From NCBI GenBank assembly GCA_045577415.1, contig JAZNII010000159.1, forward strand, positions 1-17,807: DNA of 17,807 nucleotides, read 5' to 3'. The DNA is from SVTX01 sp045577415. GTDB lineage: Bacteria; Bacillota; Clostridia; Oscillospirales; CAG-272. A program made the translations under genes and the position numbers. Numbering within the stretch: the stretch's first letter is position 1; each line of letters starts with the position of its first letter. This document shows positions 7,789 through 14,220 of this stretch, piece by piece. The notes under the pieces are model-generated. The model was not told the DNA's origin. It ran no database searches and saw only the letters and a program-made list of their open reading frames with translations.

Positions 7789-7817
7789 ATTATACCACAA
7801 ATTTTGCGGTTTGTAAA
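7789..7817 (-). promoter_or_regulatory. Consensus sigma-A promoter for the structured RNA
   Basis: On the minus strand TTTACA (7817-7812) and TATAAT (7794-7789) are separated by exactly 17 bases, with a TG extended -10 element (TGG before TATAAT). Its predicted start coincides with the first paired base of the RNA closing stem. Confidence 0.88.
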
Positions 7818-7880
7818 TATATTTAGTGAATTTTTACGAAATTGCATTTCGGGAAGAAGAACATCATTTTCCCTGACAAA

Positions 7881-7917
7881 TACAAAAACACGGCATACCT
7901 CTTTTGAGATATGCCGT
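7881..7917 (-). terminator. Terminator of the rex-dnaD-dnaI operon
   Basis: A 12-bp hairpin (7917-7906 with 7901-7890, one G.U on the minus strand) with an AAAA loop is followed by GTTTTTG. It lies 47 bases after the dnaI stop and before the promoter of the structured RNA, so the two units are separate. Confidence 0.85.
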
Positions 7918-7964
7918 ATTCTCGTAAAGTTGTCTTTCAGAGAACAGATCTGAAGATCCTGCTT

Positions 7965-8930
7965 TTATTTTTTATATATTTTCTTTTCCCTGATGTCTGT
8001 TCCCAAAAACGGGAGGATAGTATACTCGCCGAATATACGGCTGGTAATTCTGTCCTGATACTTCTTTCTCAGATCGTCTCTTGTAAAGTTGGTATTGATT
8101 ATTGTCGCCTTTTTCCTCACCAATCGGGAGTTCAAAAGGTTATAGAGGCAGGATGTGCTGAACTGATTGATAAGCTCGGTGCCGAGGTCGTCGATAATAA
8201 GCAGGTCGCAGGAAAAATATTTATCGAGAGCCGCGCTCGTATCGTTTCCTCTGTCGTAGCTGAAGCGGTCGTTTTCGAAATCAGCGATCATGTCAACAGC
8301 GCCCGTGTAGTAAACGTCGTTGCCTTTTTTGATAATAACTCCTCCCATGGCGCTTGAAAGATGGGTCTTACCAAGTCCCGTACCACCCATCATTATGATG
8401 CTTCCCGAGCTTGAGGGGTCAAAGCCCTCCGCGTAGCTTTTGGTAATATCGAGGATCATCTTCATTCTCGAAAGCGCCTCGCCCGCGTAAAAGCTCAAGT
8501 CGAAATTATCAAAGGTCTGCGCCTTGATAAGAGAATACATGCCCGAACTTTCAAGTCCCGCCATAATAAGCTTCTCCTTCATACAAGCGCACATACGGTA
8601 ATCGACCACTCCCGTGTCACCGCACGTGTCGCACTCGTATTTTACCTCGGTATAGTCCTCGGGATAGCCTGCTGACACAAGCATCTCTCCTCTTTTTTTG
8701 TTAAGAGCAATATTCTCCTCGCTTATAGCGTCAAGCATAGCCTTGTCGTTTTTGAGAGATGCCTCAAATATGCGAACTCCCGCCGCCGAAAGCTCCGCGT
8801 CTATTTTAGCTATTTCGGGGAGAAGCGCGTGGATCTCGGATCTGCGCAGTCTCGCCGCCTCCTGAGCGCGAAGATACTTTCCCGAGTATTCTTCCTTTAT
8901 TCTCGCGTAATTTTCTCTGTTAAATCCCAT
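7965..8930 (-). CDS. dnaI: DnaI/DnaC-type AAA+ helicase loader
   Basis: This ATPase delivers the replicative helicase DnaB/DnaC to origins and restarted forks. In 321 residues it shows a charged helical N-terminus (1-95) that normally contacts the helicase; a zinc-binding cluster with Cys100, Cys103, Cys114 and Cys116 (CDTCGDTG ... CAC); a Walker A loop GGTGLGKTH (182-190); Walker B LLIIDD (243-248); sensor I TIINTN (276-281); and arginines of DRITSRIFG near 293-301. AGGA lies 8 bases before the ATG. It follows dnaD by 33 bp and is last in the operon. The family also includes the primosomal DnaC-like proteins, but the fused zinc cluster and the dnaD neighbour favour DnaI. Confidence 0.9.
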   Translation of the reverse strand: MGFNRENYARIKEEYSGKYLRAQEAARLRRSEIHALLPEIAKIDAELSAAGVRIFEASLKNDKAMLDAISEENIALNKKRGEMLVSAGYPEDYTEVKYECDTCGDTGVVDYRMCACMKEKLIMAGLESSGMYSLIKAQTFDNFDLSFYAGEALSRMKMILDITKSYAEGFDPSSSGSIIMMGGTGLGKTHLSSAMGGVIIKKGNDVYYTGAVDMIADFENDRFSYDRGNDTSAALDKYFSCDLLIIDDLGTELINQFSTSCLYNLLNSRLVRKKATIINTNFTRDDLRKKYQDRITSRIFGEYTILPFLGTDIREKKIYKK

Positions 8931-8963
8931 AATCTACATCCTATGTATGTATTTCTATATCGG

Positions 8964-9965
8964 TCATTCTCCGAGACTGCGTCTGACCGCCGCCTCAAAG
9001 AAGCTGTCGGTATCAAAGCTTCCCTCGGAGGGCTTGTCCGAGCCTTCGCCCTTTTTGTAGGACTCCTCTATTTCAGACAGAGTACGCAGTCCCGCGGCGT
9101 TCCAACGCTCCAGAACCGAATTTGCATAAGCAAACGAGCCTTTACCCGTAGCGTCGGCGGTTACCTCATACGCCTTTTCTATTATCTCCTCGGAGTATCC
9201 CAGATCGTTGATCCAAGCCGAAATGAACTTCTTTTCCTTGGTAGTAAAAGCTCTCTCGCCTACGCCAAACATCGCTCTGATCTTGCCCTCGGCGCTTGCC
9301 GCCGCCTCGCGACGGCGCAATTCCTCTGCCAGCTGCTCACCCTTGGTGATTCCCGCGTCATAGAGCGCAAATGCCAGCTTTTCGGCATAATGGAGCGTCT
9401 TTTTGCCCACAGACACACAGTAGGTCAAGAGCATCATAATATATTCGCAATCAAGCTCAAGATAGTCGACAAGTCCCAAAAGGATGTTGATCTCCTTGAT
9501 ATTAAAGACCTTTCCCATAATGCGCTGACATTCGTCTATAAGTGCGGCGGTCTCTGGTCTCCCTTCAAGTATGTCGGAAAGCTCGTCGGAGGTATATTTT
9601 GGAAGCTCGTCCGCACCGCGAAGCTTTTTGGGCGAAGCAAGCTCATTTGTTTTATCAGCCGCCTCGAATTTGACGGCTTCCTTGGAGACGGCTTCTTCCT
9701 TTTCAAGCGTCACGGTCTCGCTTACGCTTTCTTTAGCGCCGCAAGGCTCAATAACACCCGTTCCGCGCCAAAAGGACAACGCTTCTCTCACGTCCTCCTC
9801 ACCGCATGAGGCAAGCTTTGAAAGCTTTTTGGCATCGGCGTTTCCGCCCAGCGAGCAGAGGGCGATAAGCACCTTAAGGTCAGCCTCTCCCGCGCGCGAG
9901 AGCGCATCTATGGCGTTTTCAGGGATGACCGCTATGCGGCTACCGTAATTTATCTTATATTTCAT
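8964..9965 (-). CDS. dnaD: DnaD-domain replication initiation protein
   Basis: DnaD/DnaB-family proteins remodel DNA and recruit the helicase loader in Firmicutes. This 333-residue protein has an N-terminal winged-helix-like part (about 15-75), an acidic linker (about 78-120) and two DnaD-like helical modules. The first is about 126-210. The second is about 224-290, with KEKKFISAWINDLGYSEEII and a C-terminal SFAYANSVLERWNAAGL that matches the conserved end of the domain. The start at 9965 (MKYKINYGS) is preferred because an upstream extension to 10055 would overlap rex; the ribosome site there (AGAGAA) is weak, so translation may be coupled to rex. Whether it is strictly DnaD or DnaB of Bacillus cannot be settled by eye. 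Confidence 0.85.
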   Translation of the reverse strand: MKYKINYGSRIAVIPENAIDALSRAGEADLKVLIALCSLGGNADAKKLSKLASCGEEDVREALSFWRGTGVIEPCGAKESVSETVTLEKEEAVSKEAVKFEAADKTNELASPKKLRGADELPKYTSDELSDILEGRPETAALIDECQRIMGKVFNIKEINILLGLVDYLELDCEYIMMLLTYCVSVGKKTLHYAEKLAFALYDAGITKGEQLAEELRRREAAASAEGKIRAMFGVGERAFTTKEKKFISAWINDLGYSEEIIEKAYEVTADATGKGSFAYANSVLERWNAAGLRTLSEIEESYKKGEGSDKPSEGSFDTDSFFEAAVRRSLGE

Positions 9966-9996
9966 CAGAATTCTCTTTTCTCTTTTTATTGGATAC

Positions 9997-10725
9997 TTAC
10001 CAGAGCGAAGACTCGGAGTCGTTGCCGGACTCGATCTCAACAGGCGTTCTTTCATAGCCCTCCTGTCTGCATATACGGCAATTCATTATCATAAGAGAGT
10101 CTCCTAAATGGACGTTTTCAACTATAATATCCTCGTCCTTGTAATCAAGCTCAACGCCCATATAGTTCCAAAGTCCCTTCATACCGAGCTTGACGCAACG
10201 GTCGGCGATGCCCTTAACAAGATGCTTGGGACAAGCAAGAACCGCGATATCCACCTTATTCTCGGCGCAGAACTCCTCAAGCTGATCTATGGAATAGACA
10301 GGCACGCCCGCGCAGTCCTTTCCCTCCGCCTCGTTGCCGGTATCAAAGAGCGCGCGTATATCAACTCCGCGTTTTTCAAACATCGAGAGGTGGACAAGCG
10401 CTCTGCCAAGGTCACCCGCGCCGATAATTACCGCCTTAAAGCCTGCGCTGACACCAAGTATTTCGCTTATTTTGGCAAAAAGATAATTGACGTTGTAGCC
10501 GTATCCCTGCTGACCAAATCCGCCAAAGCAGTTAAGATCCTGACGTATCTGGGATGCGGTCACGTGCATCATACCTGCAAGCTCGCTTGAGCTAATGCGG
10601 GTCTTACCCCTTGCGATCAGCTCGCAGAGATAGCGATAATATCTTGGGAGACGGCGAATTACCGCAGGAGATATGCTCTGCTTTTCTACCGTCTTATTTG
10701 CGTCCTCGTTACCAAAATAGTTCAT
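9997..10725 (-). CDS. rex: Redox-sensing transcriptional repressor Rex
   Basis: Rex dimers bind operator DNA when NADH is low relative to NAD and release it as NADH rises, controlling fermentation and respiration genes. The 242 residues comprise a winged-helix domain (about 17-88: SPAVIRRLPRYYRYL, SSELAGMMHVTASQIRQDL, FGGFGQQGYGYNV) and a Rossmann NAD(H) domain with IIGAGDLGRAL (100-110) and Asp128 in LFDTG. The end VHLGDSLMIMN fits the domain-swap helix, but the protein continues with CRICRQEGYE and an acidic tail, so a CxxC pair (Cys216/Cys219) is appended. AAGGATG lies about 7 bases before the ATG. It is first in an operon with dnaD (31 bp) and dnaI. No clear Rex operator was found upstream. 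Confidence 0.95.
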   Translation of the reverse strand: MNYFGNEDANKTVEKQSISPAVIRRLPRYYRYLCELIARGKTRISSSELAGMMHVTASQIRQDLNCFGGFGQQGYGYNVNYLFAKISEILGVSAGFKAVIIGAGDLGRALVHLSMFEKRGVDIRALFDTGNEAEGKDCAGVPVYSIDQLEEFCAENKVDIAVLACPKHLVKGIADRCVKLGMKGLWNYMGVELDYKDEDIIVENVHLGDSLMIMNCRICRQEGYERTPVEIESGNDSESSLW

Positions 10726-11062
10726 AAATTCACATCCTTAAAAATTAAAAATTGAAAATAAAGTTTACAAATTGTTTCAATAAAAAGCGTTATAATTTAA
10801 CTAAAAAATCCGAAAAAATTCTTCAAAATCAGGTTTTCAACAAGCGAAAAAAGGTTCGATTTTTCCACAGTTTCCACAAGTTTATCCACACAAATCCTTG
10901 TCATTAAAGGAAAATCGTGGCAATTTTTGCGTATATTTATACATTTCTGTCGAAATCTGACGACCATAGCGCGAAGTTTTCAACACCTGTGGAAAAGGCG
11001 TGTGGGAAACGAGACGGCGAAACATCGAACAAACATTCATTAAGAATTACAGACACAAGCTT
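10726..11062. promoter_or_regulatory. Intergenic region: AT-rich segment plus cluster of DnaA-box-like sites
   Basis: The 337 bp between tsaD and rex hold no gene. 10733-10830 is very AT-rich (about 20% G+C by my count) and must contain the rex promoter; the best -10 on the minus strand is TATAAC (10794-10789) with a poor -35. Next to it are DnaA-box-like 9-mers: a perfect TTATCCACA (10882-10890); one-mismatch TTTTCCACA at 10861-10869 and, inverted, at 10988-10996; and two-mismatch sites at 10834-10842, 10870-10878, 10977-10985 and, inverted, 11001-11009. Three lie in tandem within 30 bp (10861-10890). Confidence 0.6.
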
Positions 11063-12070
11063 CTACATATCGTCGGATGCCGACGCATTGAGAGAGGTGT
11101 CCGCGAAATTGCCCGCAAGATACTCAAAGCAGCCCGACACCGCGATCATCGCTCCGTTGTCGCCGCAAAGCGACCTTGGCGGAACGACGAATTTGACCTT
11201 CTTGCTCTCGCAAAGCTCCTCAAGAGCCTTACGGAGGTGGGAGTTGGCCGCAACACCGCCCGCAAGCACCAAGGTGTCAAGCCCCGTTTCGTCCAGCGCC
11301 GCCGAGGTCTGCTTGACGATAGCGTCGACTATCTGCTTAGTGTAGGATGCCGCCACGTCGGCTCTGTTTATAGGCTCGTCCTTTTGCGCCGCGGAATTGA
11401 GATAATTCAGAGCGGCGGTCTTGATACCGCTGAAGGAAAAGTCAAGCGTGTGCGCAAGAGCGGGAGACGGCAGCTTTATCGCCTTGGGGTCTCCCTCGTA
11501 GGCAAGCTTGTCAAGCGCCGCGCCGCCGGGATAAGGCAGACCTATAACACGTCCGATCTTATCAAACGCCTCGCCCGCCGCGTCGTCTCGCGTCGTTCCG
11601 ATCTCGCGGAGCGTGAGATGATCCTCGCAAACGTATATCGAGGTATGTCCGCCCGACACCACAAGCGCCAAAAACTTGGGAGCAAGGGTCTTGTCGGTAA
11701 GATAAGCCGCCGAGATATGTCCGTGAATATGGTTGACCGAAACCAAGGGGATATTATTTGCAAAAGCCAAGGATTTGGCAAAATTCACGCCTACAAGAAG
11801 CGCGCCTATAAGTCCCGGATGTGTTGTGACCGCAATGCAATCAAGATCTGCGAGAGTTATCCCCGCGCTCTCCAGCGCCTCGGTGGTAATAGACGACACC
11901 GCCTCGATGTGCGCCCTGCTTGCTATCTCCGGAACAACGCCGCCGTAGAGCCTGTGGGTCTCTATCTGCGAAGCTACTATATTCGATTTTATTTCAAACA
12001 CTCCGTTCGCGTACTCGACGACAGCCGCCGAGGTCTCGTCACAGGAGCTTTCCATTCCTAAAATATACAT
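11063..12070 (-). CDS. tsaD: tRNA N6-adenosine threonylcarbamoyltransferase
   Basis: TsaD transfers the threonylcarbamoyl group to A37 of ANN-decoding tRNAs, with TsaB and TsaE. The 335-residue length is normal. The ASKHA-fold start MYILGMESSCDETSAAVV fixes the initiation codon at 12070; a frame back to 12106 runs through a repeat. The metal-binding HIHGH gives His114 and His118, followed by LVVSGGHTS, DDAAGEAFDKIGR, LDFSFSGIKTA and LAGGVAANSHLR. The ribosome site AGGA is close to the ATG (3-4 bases), with a 7-bp hairpin just before it. tsaB and tsaE are not in the window. rimI lies 149 bp upstream, a common neighbour. Confidence 0.96.
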   Translation of the reverse strand: MYILGMESSCDETSAAVVEYANGVFEIKSNIVASQIETHRLYGGVVPEIASRAHIEAVSSITTEALESAGITLADLDCIAVTTHPGLIGALLVGVNFAKSLAFANNIPLVSVNHIHGHISAAYLTDKTLAPKFLALVVSGGHTSIYVCEDHLTLREIGTTRDDAAGEAFDKIGRVIGLPYPGGAALDKLAYEGDPKAIKLPSPALAHTLDFSFSGIKTAALNYLNSAAQKDEPINRADVAASYTKQIVDAIVKQTSAALDETGLDTLVLAGGVAANSHLRKALEELCESKKVKFVVPPRSLCGDNGAMIAVSGCFEYLAGNFADTSLNASASDDM

Positions 12071-12083
12071 AATTCCTACTCTC

Positions 12084-12137
12084 GCAGGGCTTTGCCCTGC
12101 ACCCACTTAAGAAACTTTTTGAAAAAAGTTTCTTAAG
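12084..12137. repeat. Two adjacent palindromes between rimI and tsaD
   Basis: First, a 7-bp hairpin GCAGGGC/GCCCTGC with a TTT loop (12084-12100). Second, a 15-bp perfect inverted repeat CTTAAGAAACTTTTT and its complement (12106-12120 and 12123-12137). The second resembles the other AC-TTTCTT type palindromes at 13725-13758 and 14150-14175. The first stands just upstream of the tsaD ribosome site and could affect its translation; the second could act as a terminator between rimI and tsaD. Confidence 0.75.
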
Positions 12138-12190
12138 AATCTTCAAAAACTTTCAAAAAATTGGTTTAGTTGCATCGCCGAGAGCAAAAC

Positions 12191-12218
12191 TCTGCACTCT
12201 GCACTCTGCACTCTGCAC
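12191..12218. repeat. Tandem repeat, four perfect copies of a 7-mer
   Basis: The 7-base unit TCTGCAC occurs four times without a break, ending two bases before the rimI stop codon. It is a candidate slippage (variable number) tract outside the coding frames. Confidence 0.9.
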
Positions 12219-12219
12219 T

Positions 12220-12708
12220 TTATTTGATACGAAGTATCATAACAAGCGCCGCTTCGGTAGGCTTGGTATAAAAGTCCTTTCGCTTGCCCTCGACCTTAAA
12301 GCCAAGACCTGAATAAAGGGAGATCGCCGCGCGATTTGACTCTCTGACCTCAAGTGAGATCGAGTCAAGGCGATTATTTTTTGCGTACTTGATGAGTGAT
12401 TCGACTATCGCCTTACCGTAACCCATACGGCGAAAATCGGGGTGAGTGGCGATATTGGTGATCTGTCCCTCGTCAACCGCCACAAGCATACCGCCGTAAG
12501 CGCAGATAATTCCGTCCTTGCGGCAGACCATACCAACGCCGATGCCGTCATTAGTCAAAAGCTCAAGGCTTTTTGCGCTCCAAGGCTCAGCGAAGCAGAG
12601 CGTCTCAAGCTCGGCAACGCCCGAGAGAGCTTCTGCCGTCATCCTTTCAGGGTGGATTCGAGGACGCGACTTTTTTCCCTCTGAAGCTATATTCTTATTC
12701 TCTTCCAT
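12220..12708 (-). CDS. rimI: Ribosomal protein S18 alanine N-acetyltransferase-like GNAT protein
   Basis: RimI acetylates the N-terminal alanine of ribosomal protein S18 with acetyl-CoA. The protein has 162 residues with a single GNAT domain (about 22-160). The acetyl-CoA loop is HPDFRRMGYGKAIVESLI, followed by SLEVRESNRAAISLYSGLGF and GKRKDFYTKPTEAALVM, all typical of RimI. The N-terminal 20 residues are a charged extension. AAGG lies about 10 bases before the ATG. tsaD downstream supports RimI over a generic acetyltransferase, because rimI and the tRNA t6A genes are often linked. Confidence 0.9.
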   Translation of the reverse strand: MEENKNIASEGKKSRPRIHPERMTAEALSGVAELETLCFAEPWSAKSLELLTNDGIGVGMVCRKDGIICAYGGMLVAVDEGQITNIATHPDFRRMGYGKAIVESLIKYAKNNRLDSISLEVRESNRAAISLYSGLGFKVEGKRKDFYTKPTEAALVMILRIK

Positions 12709-12731
12709 TTTCTCTTATCCTTACGTTAATA

Positions 12732-13223
12732 TCAATATCCAAACTGACCCGAAAGCGAATCGTCGTCCTCTATCCAATCGGAAACCGAGATAACTCTGTA
12801 CACGTCCTTGGTATCGCGGACGATTACGGTCTCGATGCCCGCGTTGATGATCTGACGCTTGCACATCATACAGCTGTTAGTACCTGAATAGAGCGAGCCG
12901 TCGGCAGGGTTTACACAGACCATATAAAGGGTCGCGCCAAGCATTCTGTCTCTGGGGGCGGCGATGATAGCGTTAGCCTCGGCGTGGACAGAGCGGCAAA
13001 GCTCATATCTCTCGCCTCTCGGGATCTTCAACTGCTCTCTGATGCAGAAATTGATGTCGGTACAATTCTTTCTGCCTCTGGGCGCGCCGTTATAGCCCGT
13101 AGAAACGATAACGTCGTCCTTAACGATTATTGCTCCGAAATGGCGGCGCATGCAGGTCGCTCTCTCGGCAACCGTTTCTGCAATATCAAGATAATAGTTG
13201 GCTTTTGAAACTCTGTCGCTCAT
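12732..13223 (-). CDS. dCMP deaminase family protein (ComEB-like)
   Basis: A zinc deaminase of 163 residues, expected to convert dCMP to dUMP for thymidylate synthesis. The catalytic motif VHAEANAI gives zinc ligand His80 and proton shuttle Glu82, and CMMC gives ligands Cys118 and Cys121. FGAIIVKDDVIVSTGYNGAPRG (substrate region, about 29-50) is characteristic of dCMP deaminases. AGGA lies 5-7 bases before the ATG. It heads a minus-strand unit with rimI (23 bp) and then tsaD. In Bacillus the homologue is called ComEB; a competence role is not implied here. Confidence 0.9.
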   Translation of the reverse strand: MSDRVSKANYYLDIAETVAERATCMRRHFGAIIVKDDVIVSTGYNGAPRGRKNCTDINFCIREQLKIPRGERYELCRSVHAEANAIIAAPRDRMLGATLYMVCVNPADGSLYSGTNSCMMCKRQIINAGIETVIVRDTKDVYRVISVSDWIEDDDSLSGQFGY

Positions 13224-13236
13224 TTTTTCCTCCCGA

Positions 13237-13311
13237 GAACCGCAAAGGGGCGCAGTTCCGCATTTTAATTATATTTATATTCATTATACATTATATATTC
13301 CAAAAAATCAA
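13237..13311 (-). promoter_or_regulatory. Sigma-A promoter and 5' leader hairpin for the deaminase operon
   Basis: On the minus strand TTGATT (13311-13306) and TATAAT (13288-13283) are 17 bases apart. The roughly 50-base leader carries a 7-bp hairpin (13258-13252 with 13243-13237, loop of 8) just before the ribosome site. Confidence 0.8.
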
Positions 13312-13424
13312 GTGCTTTGCAAAAATTGGCGAAAATAGTTTTTCTACTCTCAATTTGCGGCGCATCCTGTCAATCCGTGGCGATACTGCATACAATATAA
13401 CGAGGGCTTCCTCAATAACGGCAG

Positions 13425-13443
13425 TTTCCGAAATTTTCGGAAA
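13425..13443. promoter_or_regulatory. 19-bp palindrome, candidate operator
   Basis: Perfect 9-bp half sites TTTCCGAAA and TTTCGGAAA flank a single T, 4 bases before the ribosome site of the DUF3343 gene. A TACAAT (13391-13396) upstream could be its -10, but no good -35 is seen. The regulator is unknown. Confidence 0.5.
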
Positions 13444-13457
13444 GAACGGAGATAGCT

Positions 13458-13700
13458 ATGCCACGATCCCCATACCGCACCGCCACGGTATGCACTGCCG
13501 TGACGGGTTCGATGACTATGGCGCTGAAGGCGCAGAGGGCGCTTGCAAAAAACACTTTGCGCGCAAGCACGGTCAAGATCAGCAAAAGCGCCTCTGATAA
13601 GGGGTGCATATACGGAGTTGAATTTGATTGCGCGCTTTTGGGCAACGTCAAGGCGGCTCTTGACGGCGCAGGCATCGAGGTTAAAGAATATTTGAGATAA
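13458..13700 (+). CDS. DUF3343 small protein (putative S/Se carrier-like)
   Basis: An 80-residue protein whose body (about 12-79) matches the DUF3343 pattern: an N-terminal strand, then TGSMTMALKAQRALAKN, a strand STVKISKS, a conserved KGCIYGVEF with Cys50, and a final helix/strand ending AGIEVKEYL. Family members are thought to be small sulfur- or selenium-carrier-like proteins, and Cys50 would be the carrier residue; that role is inference. CGGAG lies 6 bases before the ATG. The N-terminal ten residues (MPRSPYRTAT) are longer than expected for the family. The next plus-strand gene, a cysteine desulfurase, supports a sulfur/selenium job, although 520 bp of repeats separate them. Confidence 0.82.
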   Translation: MPRSPYRTATVCTAVTGSMTMALKAQRALAKNTLRASTVKISKSASDKGCIYGVEFDCALLGNVKAALDGAGIEVKEYLR

Positions 13701-14220
13701 ATTAGGATTAGCCATTTTTTATATGTACTTTTCTTGCCATCAGCTGCAAGAAAAGTACGAAAAGAAAAGCCGCACGGAGGATAGGGGTAAGTTCTAAAAA
13801 TCCGCAAAAGACGATAGCATATTTAAATCAAAGGCGGATTTTTTGAACATCCCCTCCCCCGTGTCCCCCAACCCCATTGGGTTGATAGAGTGAGATAAGG
13901 ATAATAGACATATAAAACTTTTAATTTCAACAAGGCTTTCCCTTCGGGAAAGGGCGGCTTCGCCGACGGGTTTAGAGTTGTGGGGGTGCTTGCTTCAACT
14001 TAAATCAAACTATAAATTTAGTTAAACTTTTCGGCTGGGTTCAACACCTTTGCAATAAGAAAAGGTCAGTGAGGGATTTTTTTAGCGACGAAGGAGCGAA
14101 AAATCCTCCGACACCCTAAAAGGACCCCTTTTCCCGGGAAGTTTCTTTGCCTACTTTCTTTTCAAAGAAAGTAGGTCGCGTCCCCCGCGTCCCCTACAAA
14201 TTAACAACCAGGAGAACGTT
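13701..14220. repeat. Repeat-rich intergenic region of multiple palindromes
   Basis: No gene is supported in these 520 bp. The inverted repeats are: a 13-bp stem with 8-base loop (13725-13737 / 13746-13758); AAAAATCCGC with GCGGATTTTT (13796-13805 / 13834-13843), possibly the DUF3343 terminator; CTTTCCC-TTC-GGGAAAG (13936-13952) beside CGGC-TTC-GCCG (13955-13965); GGATTTTT with AAAAATCC (14074-14081 / 14099-14106); and CCTACTTTCTTT with its complement (14150-14161 / 14164-14175). The pattern looks like a pile-up of dispersed genomic repeats of the REP or small-MITE kind. No transposase is present. Confidence 0.75.

Noticed and set aside
7911..8357. Long plus-strand ORF opposite dnaI, and similar long antisense ORFs opposite pheA, potA, tsaD and dnaD
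   Set aside because: They lie wholly or mostly opposite well-recognised genes, lack family signatures, and arise from the codon bias of the real frame.
10771..10800. ATTGTTTCAAT palindrome and TATAAT (plus strand) as a Rex operator or divergent promoter
   Set aside because: The palindrome does not fit TTGTTAAnnnnTTAACAA, and no -35 lies at proper spacing for TATAAT. No plus-strand gene follows.
11071..11085. CGTCGG-ATG-CCGACG inverted repeat at the end of tsaD as terminator
   Set aside because: There is no T run after it on the minus strand, and it is explained by tsaD codons.
13352..13457. Plus-strand frame encoding NPWRYC, reminiscent of an Rhs-repeat fragment
   Set aside because: Only six residues match; the following sequence does not continue the Rhs pattern and the frame has no start or ribosome site. 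Probably chance.
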